A DNA stretch of 64,000 bases from Antedon mediterranea (GCF_964355755.1 NC_092676.1:22302288-22366287); one strand, 5' to 3'; shown: positions 1 through 12,129, counted from the first letter of the stretch. The notes: generated from the sequence alone by a model not told the origin. Program-made: numbers and translations.

Positions 1-1350
1 TGTTGTTGCGCGCTCTTTTTGCCCGATTTCTGTTTTCTTGACTTACTTTTCAACTCGAAATTAGGTTATACGAGCACGTCAAAAGTGACAGGCTACGCAC
101 GTGTAAATTAAAAAAATATAAATGTTTTGAAACATTTCAACATTTTTAAACATGTTCAGTAATTTCGGTCAGTTGGTAGGTTGGTCGGTCGGTCGGTAAA
201 CACTAATGAGCACGCGACTGCAGCCATCTATATGGCCTTGTTTTCTAACCCATACCTTTCTTCAATTGTCTGTAATGCTGATTTTCTTTGACTAGTGATA
301 TTCTACTACTTCTGATGTATTATGTCTATGACAGTTTTTTTCTAAAACCATATCTTCCTATTGTCTGTAACTAACATTGATTGTCTTTGCCTACTGATAT
401 CTAACACTACGAAAGGTATAACATTTCTTCCCATTAAAGTTTCTGTTACAGAGTGCAGTCACTGTGTCTGTGGATGTTGTGAAATCTAGCAAACCAATCT
501 AGCACTATATATTATAGCTGGCATAAATCTGAAAACCCAATTGCCATGCATATTTCCCTATATTCAGCACTTTTTCTAACTTTTGGTTGGAAAAGTCTAG
601 AGAATATTGTGTATAGCTTCAGCTGGCATAATTTTTTTATTTCCTTTAGCCATCTTGTGTGTGGGCGAGTCAAAACTTGATTAAAGAAATAGTACGGCGC
701 TCTAAGCTTATGATTTCCAAGAATGCTGTTACAGTTGAAAAGCAATTACATGTCCGAGAAGAATAAGGGTTTTGTTCAGCGTTCAAATTGTTGAGTTGAA
801 AACAAATGTTTTATATACTATAGATTTCAAAATAGAACACTCCGATTTGGAAAAAGTCAAATTATCTTTTATATTATTGTCATCTATAATATCATTCCTT
901 ACCTTCTAGCATTTTCATTCTCTCTTATTTGTCAAATTTGAATTATAATAAGTTTTTCAATATTTATTGATGTCATATCTTCATTTAGTTGTCCTAATCT
1001 TATTTCAATGTATTAAAACACCAATTTATTTTGTAAGTTTTCTTTTTTTAACATATTAAACATAAAACTCCGTTAAGTAGGCATATTATTAAAAGCCTTT
1101 TAATGGTTTTAATCGCCGATTTGACTGCCTAACCATAAGGTAATCTAATTTAAATGAAATTCAATTTAATTATTAGATTTACAATTATCCCAAAAGTATA
1201 GTTTATTCCTTGATTCTCTTCAGTTTGAAGTAAATAAGTATCATGTTGAAGGAAATCAATGTAATTAAATATAAACATTATAAACATATGCTATAATATA
1301 GAGGTAAAGTCAAAATACATGAGTAACATGTTTATTGGCCGATCACAATA
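1..1350. other. Intergenic AT-rich DNA, no gene seen
   Basis: No reading frame here looks coding and no exon continues into the first receptor gene. A short GGTC/GGTT simple repeat lies near 165-199. The remainder is AT-rich and gives no recognisable family. Confidence 0.6.
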
Positions 1351-1383
1351 TATATAAAGCTATTCGACGATATTCTCAGTAGA
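1334..1383 (+). promoter_or_regulatory. Putative TATA promoter of the first receptor gene
   Basis: A TATATAAAG box at 1351-1359 lies about 25-30 bases before an initiator-like CTCAGT (1375-1380) and about 100 bases before the start codon at 1453. A reversed CCAAT-type word (ATTGG) is at 1334-1338. The spacing is that of a classical TATA promoter. The transcription start is inferred. Confidence 0.45.
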
Positions 1384-1452
1384 GTGACAGACTTATAACG
1401 GTTTGGGCGCTAAACTCTGTTTAAAGAAAACGATTGCCATTTAATACACAGT

Positions 1453-1531
1453 ATGACGTTTTTAAAACGTGTTGAGTTATTGTTATTGGTAACAGTCTTG
1501 TTTTCATGCCAATATGTGGAATCCAGTGAAG
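1453..1531 (+). CDS. Receptor 1, exon 1 (signal peptide)
   Basis: Start codon at 1453; 26 codons plus one base, then donor GTAAGT at 1532. The hydrophobic core is LLLLVTVLFS. The left-over G joins AT of exon 2 to make Asp27. The same phase and design recur in the neighbouring paralog at 6698-6800, which supports the start choice. Confidence 0.75.
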
Positions 1532-4500
1532 GTAAGTTACCAGAGTATTATCATCAGATGGTTCATCTCGGCGTATTTATAAAGACCGGTAAGAGCGATA
1601 ATAATATAGGCTGGAATTTATAAAGATCACGATAGTTACCAACTAAAGGTACAAAAAAAACAGTTTATGGCATGGACGTTTCTGTTAGGATAATTTAACA
1701 CACCTAACTTGCGCCCATGAGCAAAATTAAATATTTATCATTACTAGACACAGAACCGTAAGCTGGATTGATTTTAGGTAGCAAACTTTAAGCTCAAGTC
1801 GTTATTATGACGTCTTACAGAATGTATGCTCCTTTGACCTCTACGTGATATACATAATTATAATAGAACATTTCCTGCCTCATTAGCAATACAGAGTAAC
1901 TGCATTTCATAATAATTATGTTGTTTATGTTTATTAATCCACTCAGATTTAATGTCAGAAATTACAATTGATTACATAAGTTGGTGTTACCCTTGCAATG
2001 AAAATAACACATTATTCAGCTTTTACGAGGTCAAATGTTACTGTGATGACAAATGCATCATCTATGGAGACTGTTGCAAGGAAAAGTACGACACATTTAA
2101 CAAAACACAAATTAAGGAAACTATTATGTCCACCGCTACTTGCCAAAATATATCATACATTGACTACTATATTATTGGAAGTTGCGATTCATCTTGGAAC
2201 AATGAGTACATACGGAACCTTTGCGAAACTGCAACTGGAGACATATTAAACATTCTTCCAGTTTTTGACTCGAACGGAGACCACTATAGAAACATATACT
2301 GTGCTGTTTGTAATAGTGTTCCTAAGGAGGACATGACCATGTGGAGTGTAAGAGAACACGACATGAGACGATTTCAGTTCGTTGTACCTGACGATATATC
2401 AAGCGATTTACGTCCCAGACACTGTAGACCTCGGAAAATTGGTTTTTGTGGTCATACCTCAAACGAAAAATGTCCTGGATACTTTGCAACTGTAAGCCAT
2501 AAAACTTATTCATCTACCTTTGTAAATGTTCAGTATTATAACAATCCAGAATGTGCTGCTTGTAATGGATTGAGATTTGATGTTAGAAAATGTACTTCCA
2601 CCGATGTATACATGCCACCACACCGTGCTCCTCCTTTCGGTGGTTTACATAAACTATTTTCTTATGGAGTTCCAGTGTCCGCATTGCCTAAGAAATGCAG
2701 AGGTGGTGAAATATTTGATAAGTATAGAGATATTTGTGTCCTCATATTCTGTCCTGAAGGATATAAACTATTCCAAAACCAATGTGTGTCTGTCTTGTGT
2801 GAGATGTGGAAAGTACAATTGAAGGTAATTGCCAAAATCTCTCAGAATTACACATCCCATGATACATTTTCGTGCATTCTTTCGAATCTTCCAACCATTA
2901 GTGGATCAAGAGAATCATACTCAATGTCTTCTGAAGTATATAGCCGGCCTCTCAACAATCAACTACAACAACTCCTATTTGAATTACTTAGTTATAGAGA
3001 TTACTCATTGTTACGCAGTGACCTCTCAGAAATGTTTCCACCAAACAAATCTGGGATCTGCGATGTAGCATCAGTACAAGTTGATCAATTCTGTGCAAAC
3101 GTTGCTAAACCAGAAAACTGCAGTTCGGTTGGAATCAACATTGATACAAATGTGTTTCCAGTAAACGTTGAAAAACAGACAATGTTATTTATAAACCAAT
3201 CAGACTCCTACCATTCGATGGATGCTTCCTTATTTAGTCATCATTACACACAACACCAAAATGGATTTAATTCGACTACTTTATTAATTCCATGTTTCCT
3301 CGGCCTACAATGTCCGTATATTATTGATAATTTAACAGATTACTTATCAGTAAATAATACATTACAACACAAACATACACACGTTGTGTATTCATTTGAA
3401 AGCTATAAAGTAGTAAATGACACTGTTAAAATTTGCTTGACATCTGTGGAAAATGAAATCTCGTATGATGTTCAAACAATTATAAGCGTTGTAGGATGTA
3501 TTCTCTCACTTTTTGCACTTGCTTTAACCTTTATTGTGTACTCTTTGCTACCTTCACTTAGAACTTTACCCGGAAAGTCTATCATGAGTCTTACTGTTGC
3601 TTTGTTTGCTGCGCAATTTATCCTAACATTCGGAGCAGGCCAAACTAATAACTCAATTTTCTGCACACTTATCGCAGTCACGATGCATTTCTTTTGGTTA
3701 GCTTCTTTCTTTTGGATGAGTGTGTTAGCGTATGACGTCAGTAAAACTTTTAATAACACTCACAACCGAAATGCAAGCGACGACAGAAAGAGTTTTACCA
3801 AATACTCTGTTAAAGCTTGGGGAATACCTTTTGCAATAGTCGTAATATGTTTTATCTTGTCACTGAATGTGAAGAGTCTGGACTTCGAGTACGGATCGAC
3901 TTCTTCCTGCTGGATCAGCAATTATGTGGTTAGTCTTATTATCTTTGGAGGCCCTGTTTTATCAGCCGTGTGTCTGAATATGTTTTTCTTTGCACGGATG
4001 GTACATGGCGTCAGAGGCACAATGAAGACTTCTGCTACCCTACGAAAACGTGTGTCAACTGCCCAGTCGTATTCGGAACTGAAAATCTATCTGAAGGTAA
4101 GTTGTCAATCAATTTGTTTATGATATTTTACAAAAGCAAAGAATTACTGTACATTGTTACATTTTACAATATGTTTCTTAAACATAATTATTATTTCCCT
4201 ACAGGACGATATCCTCAATATATTCGCATCCCAATTCTAAAATATCCCTATCTACCCATTCATCTATGATATTAATGCATGTGGCAGATCGAAAATTGAG
4301 ATTTTTACCACGGGAGGTTGTTGAATGATCCGCGTTCGAAATCAACCTGTGATGTGCGCCGTCTGTTCTACTCTGGGTCCAAAGTTGGTCCAGATTTATG
4401 ATGACTATAAATTTAATGAAAGTTTATTTTAGATGAGTAGGTGTCAACAAATAAAAATGCCAAATTTATATAGTGGTTTTAAAAATCAATATAGGCCCTA

Positions 4501-5339
4501 TTGTCCCAAAGAGCTTAAAAAATAAAAATACAGATGACAGAAAAACAGTTTGAATTACAAATAACAAAAAAGATCGGTTTTTAAAATGGTTTTGAAAACT
4601 ATAGGCCTATAGCAAGATTGTTCCAACGTTTCTATAAATAGCTGTTTCGTCGAATGAAATATTCTAATTATTCAACTCATTTATTATTTGTATACCAACA
4701 TTTTTATATAACAAATTATAGAAAACGGCAGAAAACATGGACTTTTTTGTCTCAAGACAAGATCCTCAATCAATTTTTTCTTTCTTTGTCGACTAATTAT
4801 AATTGTATTTTACAGATAGCCGACGATGAGAGTTCTATTTTAGTATAAAACAAATACATAACGATCCATTCTAAAGATTCATTCTATTATATTCCATTCC
4901 TATCATCGTTGACTAAATTCTAAAATATCCTCCATAATTCAAACAATACAAATACATTTTCGCAGCACAGTTTAGAAAAAAATATTATGAAATATTGCAT
5001 TGTATGATCTACAGAAATATTTTGCCCACGTCTGACCTTTATGTTTATGGCATAATTTCTGAGAATACATGATTGTTATACCATGTGTTTTTATTACAGA
5101 TAACTTCCTTGATGGGATTTTCGTGGATCTTTGGTTTCATCGCAACATTTACTGGAGCTGAGATTCTTTGGTACTTTTTCATTGTACTGTGCTCACTACA
5201 GGGTGTTTTCATTTTTATGTCGTTTGTTTGTAATGCTCGTGTTTACGGCCTACTGCGTGAAAAATACCAAATTCATCGTCAGCCTCCTACCAGTAGTGGC
5301 AGCCTAGCTATGAATCAGAGAGCAACAAATTCACCATAG
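1453..5339 (+). CDS. SMB-containing seven-helix receptor, paralog 1 (three exons, 822 aa)
   Basis: Exons 1453-1531, 1947-4096 and 5100-5339 join in phase to 822 aa. Exon 1 encodes a signal peptide (LLLLVTVLFS core). Exon 2 opens with a Cys cluster (C40, C43, C57, C59, C63, C69, C70) whose spacing C-x-C-x3-C...DCC fits a somatomedin B domain. A long Cys- and N-glycosylation-rich ectodomain follows, then TM1-5 from about residue 535. Exon 3 encodes TM6-7; the TM7 segment SLQGVFIFMSF matches the LQG-x-F-I-F signature of secretin/adhesion-type receptors. I see no GPCR proteolysis site (C-x-W...C then HL/T) before TM1, so it resembles Methuselah-like receptors more than classical adhesion receptors. 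It probably acts at the plasma membrane; the ligand is unknown. All junctions are GT-AG (donors GTAAGT). The next gene is its tandem paralog. Confidence 0.85.
1947..4096 (+). CDS. Receptor 1, exon 2 (ectodomain and TM1-5)
   Basis: Acceptor CTCAG ends at 1946; donor AAG|GTAAGT follows 4096, phase 0. It encodes residues 27-743. It runs from the somatomedin-B-like Cys cluster through a repeated-Cys ectodomain with many N-x-S/T sites to the first five membrane helices and the third intracellular loop. Confidence 0.85.
5100..5339 (+). CDS. Receptor 1, exon 3 (TM6-7 and tail)
   Basis: Acceptor TTATTACAG ends at 5099; phase 0. It encodes 79 residues (744-822): TM6 (ITSLMGFSWIFGF), TM7 (LWYFFIVLCSLQGVFIFMSF), a basic juxtamembrane segment and a Ser-rich tail ending at TAG 5337-5339. 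It is nearly identical to the last exon of the paralog at 10297-10539. Confidence 0.85.
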   Translation: MTSLMGFSWIFGFIATFTGAEILWYFFIVLCSLQGVFIFMSFVCNARVYGLLREKYQIHRQPPTSSGSLAMNQRATNSP

Positions 5340-6697
5340 CTTATATTATTTTGTAAATATACAGGTATTGCTTATATTGTTCACAACAATGGTAAGTTAA
5401 TATATAAACTTGCATATAAATACAACGAACACAAGTAGTTCAGTTATGTGGGGGAGAGTCAGATTTGTCAGAAAGACTTAAAATTTGACACCCACCCCAA
5501 AATATAACATTAATATGGAAGGAAAAAAAACATTACATCAAATTTTTTTTAAATGAGAAAACAAATTTATATTTAATTACTTTACGTGGTCTTATCCTCT
5601 TCTTAGATATAAATAGTCTTTGTATTCTTAAATTTTGAAGTTGTAGATGCAGTTTTAAAATCTGCATGAATTCCTTGATTTAGCTCCATGGTATTATAGC
5701 CTAGGCCTACTAGATATATAATAGTATAGGCCTAATAATATAATAGAGTTCTTGATCAATTTGGACATTTATGTAGAAGATAATCATTTGTCAACATAGC
5801 TTAATATTGTTTGCCATCATAACTTATTGTGGCCAAGGATTACCAATTAGTCAAATAATCACTGTCCTACAGATATGTGGTTCTGACGTAGGCCTACACG
5901 TGTGCTATTTTGTGAACCAGTTCATCGGGGTAATCCCCAATTTATATATTCGTCTCGAATGATCAACGAACTGTGCACACATGACCCACGATAGTCCTTA
6001 TCCGAGTTCCATCACCAGAACTATACTAGGAGTCGACCTCTAACTACCGTTTCTTGGCTTTTTAGGCACAGAGTAAACGGCGCCTTTGGACTTGCTCGAA
6101 TAGCGTATGTTACCATTTGTCGCCATAGATTACATTTGTCACAATAGCTATTTAGAATTAGTCTTGTAAACAGTGCCAATAAGAAGTTTAAGTTTACAAA
6201 TGTGAATACTTATTAAAAAAATTATAGTAAGAACATTAATAATATGTTCATTTAGCTCCAAGATCTTCCGACACCTAAAGTAGATATTAAAACACATAGC
6301 AGTTTAAACACAAAATAGTTTAAATTTAAGTTACAAGCTGAGTCGAAGTTATTTGCATAACAAAGAAACATAGCGTATAGGCATGTGCAAAACTAATTTC
6401 GATGTAAATTGTTGTCTCAGTATTGATTGATGTAGGCCCTACTTGTAGACACGATCACACCCTGATCTCTTCATTTTTAGAAATCGCACTGTTTTACTTT
6501 CTAGGTCTATAGTGTTTTTAAAATATCAATAAGGATGTCCAAATGTTAAAGGTCAACATTCTCAGATATACAATACAACCTGATTTATAATACCAGCAGA
6601 AAAAATACATTATCATGGTTAGCAACGGAACTTGATGAAGCACTGTTTAGCACGGCGGAACACTCCTCAACCCCACAAACTCTTGTAATCGTTTAAA
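5340..6697. other. Spacer between the paralogous receptor genes
   Basis: This is about 1.36 kb of AT-rich spacer with several TAGGCCTA words and a degraded SINE (listed separately near 5885-6040). No coding exon is evident. A weak TATA-like ATTTATAATA near 6582-6591 precedes the second receptor gene but is not convincing as a promoter. Confidence 0.5.
5885..6040 (-). repeat. Degraded SINE-like element
   Basis: Read on the minus strand it carries CTCGGATAAGGAC and, further on, GGGGATTACCCCG...ACTGGTTCAC. The better preserved copy at 56062-56410 has the same words in the same order (CTCGGATAAGGAC, then GGGGTTACCCCGGTGTACCAG). The tRNA-like head is not recognisable here. Confidence 0.45.
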
Positions 6698-6800
6698 ATG
6701 ACTGCACATGAGTTTATTTCTTCGAGAAACTATAGGCCAACTTGTAAACTGTTGTTGATAATATTTGTGTTTTCATCTCAGTATGTAGAGTGCATTAAAG
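6698..6800 (+). CDS. Receptor 2, exon 1 (signal peptide)
   Basis: Start at 6698; 34 codons plus one base; donor GTAAGC at 6801. It encodes a basic N-terminus and a hydrophobic core (LLLIIFVFSS). Its last base joins GT of exon 2 as Gly35. Confidence 0.72.
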
Positions 6801-9800
6801 GTAAGCTAGTCTGTTATTGGTCGTGTTATTTTTATTGGCCTGGATCTTGTTTTCAGCCTCATTAAATTTAACTATCTTTCAACCCTTATTCTCACTAATC
6901 AAGTATTATTTGTATACTAAGCCTACTAATGTGCACTGTAGGGTAAACATAAAATATGCGCTAATATTATAGATGTACAGTATTGTCCCCCAAACATTGA
7001 AATTATTTAAATCAGACTTGTACTAATAGGTTATTTCGTTTTTTAATAAAGTTATTAAAAAAATTTTTTCACTTAAAAAATGACAACAAAAATGGTTAAC
7101 TGGTAGACTATTTTTTGCTTTAATTCCAGGTAAGTAAATTATTTCTCGATTCAATTTTTGGTCAAAGTAGATAACTATTATTTGATATTAAAATGGCATA
7201 TTTAGCAAAAACATTTTTTAAGAATTAATTTTTCAGGGGGACAATACATATAAGCGTAAATTGTAGATCCTGTTTCCCACAACATTGAAGATTATAAAAA
7301 ATGTTCATCAGTTAAATTTAAAAACTTCATGAATGTTTTGAAAATGATAAATAGGTCAAACACACAAACAAATATTTTTAAAACATAAATCTACGCTATA
7401 TTGCGTTATCATCAGCCTATACGTGATAATGTCCACATATTGACAATTAAGTTAATTCACGCATTATTTATGTATAAATTAATTGATCGTATGATTTTAG
7501 AAAATCTCTGTACTAAGGTGTGGAAACCTTTTCAAAAAGAATGACAAATGAACCATTTTGTTCGTATTCTTTTTTTTTTCTTCTCTTTTGTGGCCTAAAC
7601 AACACTTTTATTCACATATCCTCTTTCATGTCATCACCATAAAATCATCATACTATTTTAATTATTATCACATTTTTTATGAACTTCATCAGTAACATTA
7701 GTTGATGATTACAGTGGCGCATTTTGAAACGTTTTTATTTTGAGAGTGATTTTTTGAGGATATATATAATATGAAATATTTGAAACAATACATTTCTGCA
7801 ACTTATTAAACATTATTAATTATTATTAGTGCATGTCATCTTAGTGATACTTTGGTATACTCGTACAGGTATGTCGTCAGAAGGAGAAGTAGATTACACA
7901 ATAATGTGTGCCTCTTGCGATAGTGGGGACGATATCGTAGACTGTCGTTGCGACGACAAATGCATATTGTACGGAGACTGTTGCAAGGAAAAGTACGACA
8001 CGTTCAATCAAAAACAAATTAAGGAAACTGTTATGTCCACCGCTACTTGCCAATATATATCGGACATGGCATACTATATTATTGGAAGTTGCGATTCATC
8101 TTGGAACAATGAGTACATACGGGATCTTTGCGAAATTGAGGCTGATGACATATTAAACAATCTTCCAGTGTTTGACTCGAATGGCGACCACTACGGAAAC
8201 ATATACTGTGCTGTTTGTAATAGTATTCCTATGGAAGACATGACCACGTGGATTGTGTTTGAAGTTAATAGTTCTTTTCCAATTTCCAGTGAAATAATTG
8301 ACGCTATCACCTACGGTCTGCCTGCTGATTTAACAGAGCATTTACTACCAAGACCATGTCGAGATATGTTCATTGATAAATGTGATTATACACCAGATGG
8401 GTATGGAAAGAAATGTCCGGGATATTTCGCACCTTCATACAATCAGAAGTATAAAAACCCGGAATGCGCTGCTTGCAATGGGTTTCCACTTGCTGTTGAA
8501 AATTGTTCTTCTCTTCTGCCACCCGATTACGACAGCTATATTTATAGTGATGGTTCTGGGTGGTATGGCTCCTCTTACAAAGCACCAAAAACAGGTTTAA
8601 TTCCTTTAACAATACTATTTGGTACATCTGACAATGGAGTTAAAGTAACAGAATTAACAAAACTCTGTAAAAATGGAGAAGTGTTTGATAGTTTTCGAGA
8701 GATTTGCATCGTTATCTTCTGTTCAAATGGTTATGAACTCATCAATGGCCGGTGTCAGTCTGTCATTTGTAAACGTTGGGTTTTACAATTTATGGTAAAC
8801 ACTACAATCTATCAGAATCACGAAGCAAACGAGACGCTGTCATGCATTCTATCAAATCTTCAAAACGTTGGTGGTTCGAGTGCGTTGTACCAATTCAGTC
8901 AATTTTATTCTGAGTTGCATATCAACGATCAACTGCAATTCGAATTGATCAGTAACAGAGATTACTCAATGTTGCGTCATGATCTTTTAACATTATTTCC
9001 ATCTAATGAGATAAGAACGAAGAACCAATATGGAATATGCAACGTGTCGTCATTACAAGTTGATCAGTTCTGCGCGGACTTCGATAAACCAGAAAACTGC
9101 AGTTCAATTGGAGTCAGCATTGAGGAAAATGTCTTTCCAATAATTATTCGAAATCAGACAATGCTACACATAAACCAATCAGACTCATACCATTCGATGG
9201 ATGCTTCCTTATTTAATCATCATTACAAACGTGATAGCAGTGGATTTGCTTCAACTACTTTGTTATTTCCATGTTCACATGAAAATAGTGACCTTACTTG
9301 TCCGTATATTATCGATAATTTAGTTAATTACTTTTCAATAAATAATACGTTACAACACAAAGAGACAGAAGATGTATATAACTATGGAAGCTATACAGTT
9401 TTAGACAATGAAACTGTTAAAATTTGTTCGAAATTTAACCAGAGTGGAACAACCAGTATGGTTTATTATTTTGTTCCGTATAATGACGCTCAAACAATTC
9501 TAAGCGTTGTAGGATGTATTCTCTCGCTTATTGCACTTGCTTTAACTTTTATTGTGTACTCTTTGCTACCTTCACTTAGAACTTTACCCGGAAAGTCTAT
9601 CATGAGTCTTACTGTTGCTTTGTTTGCTGCGCAATTTATCCTAACATTCGGAGCAGGCCAAACTAATAATTCAATTATCTGCACACTTATCGCAGTTGCA
9701 ATGCATTTCTTTTGGTTGGCTTCTTTCTTTTGGATGAGTGTCTTAGCGTATGACATCAGTAAGACCTTTAATAACACTCATAATCGAAGTAAAGAGATCA

Positions 9801-10539
9801 ACAGAAAGAGTTTTACTAATTACTCTACAACAGCATGGGGAACACCTTTTGTAATAGTCACAATATGTTTTGTTTTTTCCTTGAATGTGAAGAGTCTGGA
9901 CTTCGATTACGGGTCGCCTTTTGTCTGCTGGATCAGCAATAATGTAGCTAGTCTGATTATCTTTGGAGGCCCTGTTTTATCATCCGTGTGTCTGAATATA
10001 ATTCTCTTTGGATTGACTGTACATGGGGTCAGAGGCACAATGAAGACTTCTTCTACACTAAGAAGTAGTAGATCAACTTCACATTCAACGTGTTCGGAGA
10101 TAAAAATATATGTTAAGGTTGGCTTTCTATTATTTCTTACTATTATTTAAGCAAAGGCAAAATGACAACTATTACAGAATGGCAACACATGCTTTATGTA
10201 TCCACATTGAGCACTTTTTTAGAGCAGTATAAATGAAAATATCTTGAAAATAATACATTTTTCAATATCAGACCTACAATATCTTTATTTTGACAGATAA
10301 CTTCCTTGATGGGATTTTCGTGGTTCTTTGGGTTCGTCGCAACATTTACTGGAGCTGAGATTCTTTGGTACTTTTTCATTGTACTGTGCTCACTACAAGG
10401 TGTTTTCATTTTTATGTCGTTTGTTTGTAATGCTCGTGTTTTCGGGCTACTGCGTGAAAAATACCAAATTCATCGTCAGCCTACCAGTAGTGGTAGCCTA
10501 GCTATGACACACACATCATCTACAATAATGCCAATATAG
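6698..10539 (+). CDS. SMB-containing seven-helix receptor, paralog 2 (three exons, 864 aa)
   Basis: Exons 6698-6800, 7869-10117 and 10297-10539 join in phase to 864 aa, with the same exon phases as paralog 1. Exon 1 encodes a 34-codon signal region (LLLIIFVFSS core). Exon 2 encodes the somatomedin-B-like cluster (CRCDDKC...GDCC), the ectodomain and TM1-5; exon 3 encodes TM6-7. The membrane domain is almost the same as in paralog 1, including long identical nucleotide runs over TM1-TM3. The middle ectodomain (about 8230-8640 against 2330-2690) has many replacements and indels. Intron 2 is only 179 bp, against 1003 bp in paralog 1. The exon 2 donor is AAG|GTTGGC, weaker than the GTAAGT of paralog 1. 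Ligand and signalling partner are unknown. Confidence 0.85.
6971..7250. repeat. Degraded copy of a TTAA-type miniature inverted-repeat element
   Basis: It starts AGATGTA...TATTGTCCCC and ends GGGGGACAATACAT. The interior shares long stretches with the intact copy at 45979-46316 (for example TTTTTGGTCAAAGT and AAAATGG near the 3' half). It sits in intron 1 of receptor 2; the ends are eroded. Confidence 0.65.
7869..10117 (+). CDS. Receptor 2, exon 2 (ectodomain and TM1-5)
   Basis: Acceptor CGTACAG ends at 7868; donor AAG|GTTGGC follows 10117, phase 0. It encodes residues 35-784. The frame stays open upstream of the acceptor to an ATG at 7829, but the conserved phase with exon 1 and the paralog argue for splicing at 7869. 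Confidence 0.85.
10297..10539 (+). CDS. Receptor 2, exon 3 (TM6-7 and tail)
   Basis: Acceptor TTTGACAG ends at 10296. It encodes 80 residues with the same TM6-TM7 as paralog 1 and a different last eleven or so residues (THTSSTIMPI), ending at TAG. Confidence 0.85.
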   Translation: MTSLMGFSWFFGFVATFTGAEILWYFFIVLCSLQGVFIFMSFVCNARVFGLLREKYQIHRQPTSSGSLAMTHTSSTIMPI

Positions 10540-10787
10540 ATATCTTTGCTTATTTATTGTATATAAAGGTTAGAAATGGGTACAAAACAATAATAATCAG
10601 CTAAATTCATTCGTACTTGTTTTACCCATATCTAGTTTAATATGACAATAGCATGCAATCGTTCGCCAATAGTCCGTTCTTGTAATGAACGACTAGTACA
10701 TGGTAATTTATCAATTACGTCATTAATTAATACTAGTCAAGCATAGCGGATTGTAACCAGTGCCACCCACAGTCATTATTTGAAAAC

Positions 10788-10958
10788 ATTTCGAAAGATG
10801 GCCAAATTTCAACCCTTTTATTTGTTGACATAAATGATTACTATGACCCTATAAGATGATGGTAACGCAATATATATGCATGTATGGCAATATTATTGCA
10901 TAATAATTGAATTTTTTTTTAAAACCTCTACACTATAGTAAAGGAAAATTTTCGAAAA
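10788..10958. repeat. CCCTGTAC-family element fragment, copy 1
   Basis: It shares with 11785-11938 and 11968-12112 a run from the CATTTTCGAAAAATGACC-type end through GATAACGCAATATATGTGC to TGCATAATAATTGAATTTT. The same outer segment (TGACCAA..., CCTTTTTATT, GGTTACTAT) also begins each unit of the hairpin array at 18775-21773. Confidence 0.6.
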
Positions 10959-11787
10959 ATGAATCGCACCGACGGAATAGGATCGGAGAAAGGTTTTCCT
11001 CGTCCAACCCTCCTGGTTGAAGCCACCACTGAACGTGAGAAGCTACGAATGTATTTAGCGGGACCTGGCCCAGAATGTTTCTGGAGGAAGGGGAAAATGA
11101 TAAAGGAGGTGGAGTTGCATCGTACGCATGTGAAGTCGGCAGTCCGGAACTAAATCTACGAAACTCGCAAGGTACCCCAGAACTTTCAGCCAGGGCTGGA
11201 GATGATGGTCGGGACAACAGGAGTTTTATCGCTGCCCGACAGGTCTCTATGCGAGCTTGTGATGGGAACGCCAGGGACCGAATCAGATCTAGACGGGCCC
11301 CAAGAAACAGTGGGGACTGAGACGGGGTGAGAACTGATTTTTGATAATTGATAATGAAACCTGGGGCTTCTGTAATCTTCAATACAAGGCCGACGTGGTT
11401 TACGATAGCCTGTTTGGAATTTGCGAGAATTAGCCAATCGTCCAGGTACATGAAGACTCTTACCCCCATCGAGTGGAATACTTCCCCCAGTGCCTTGACT
11501 ATCCGAGTGAAGACCCATGGGGCAGTGGACAGGCCAAACGGAAGGGCTCTGAACTGGTATAGTTCCTCGTCCAGGAGAAACCGTAGCCAATGACGGTCCT
11601 CTTGGGAAATGGGCATGTGGAAATAGGCGTCTTTTAAGTCTAGAGATGCTGCCCAGTCCCTGGGACACAGGCCACGTAGGACCATGACCAGCGTGTCTGA
11701 ACCTTATCGGGATGATAAACTGATTTAAACTTCGGAGGTTGAGAATAGAACGCCAACCTCCCGATGCCTTTTCTGTGAGAAATAGTG
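10925..11787 (-). mobile_element. DIRS-like reverse transcriptase fragment inside inverted termini
   Basis: On the minus strand two frames cover a reverse transcriptase: GGWRSILNLRSLN upstream (near 11775-11715), then SLDLKDAYFHMPI, FRALPFGLSTAPWVFT and the catalytic YLDDWL, ending with a QWWL segment near an RNase H region. ALPFGLS and YLDDWL are typical of DIRS/tyrosine-recombinase retrotransposons. A frameshift near 11690 and later frame breaks make it dead. The fragment is bounded by inverted TCTACACTAT (10926-10935) and ATAGTGTAGA (11777-11786), which resemble the CCCTGTACTAT termini of the neighbouring repeat family. Confidence 0.75.
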
Positions 11788-11938
11788 TAGACATTTTCGA
11801 AAAATGACCAAATTTAGACCCTTTTATTTTTTGACATAACTGGTTACTATGACTCTCTAAAATGATGATAACGCAATATATGTGCATATATGGCAATATT
11901 ATTGCATACTAATTGAATTTTAAAAAGTCGATATTTGG
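11785..11938. repeat. CCCTGTAC-family element fragment, copy 2
   Basis: It starts ACATTTTCGAAAAATGACC and carries GATAACGCAATATATGTGC and TGCATACTAATTGAATTTT. A CCCTGTACTATAGGCCTAGT junction to the next copy lies at about 11951-11970. Confidence 0.6.
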
Positions 11939-11967
11939 GAAAAAAAATCCCTGTACTATAGGCCTAG

Positions 11968-12112
11968 TACAGAAACATTTTCGAAAAATGACCAAATTTC
12001 AACCCTTTTATTAGTTGACATAACTGGTTACTATGACTTTCTAAGACGATGATAACGCAATATATGTGCATATGTGGCAATATTATTGCATAATAATTGA
12101 ATTTTAAAAAGT
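11968..12112. repeat. CCCTGTAC-family element fragment, copy 3
   Basis: Near-identical to copy 2. It ends AAAAAGTCGATATTT and passes directly into a LINE fragment at about 12130. Confidence 0.6.
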
Positions 12113-12129
12113 CGATATTTTTGCAATTT

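Noticed and set aside
7829-7868. Extension of the receptor 2 large exon to an upstream ATG at 7829
   Set aside because: The acceptor at 7868 with phase-matched signal-peptide exon 6698-6800 and the same design in paralog 1 explain the protein better. The upstream peptide lacks a good signal sequence.
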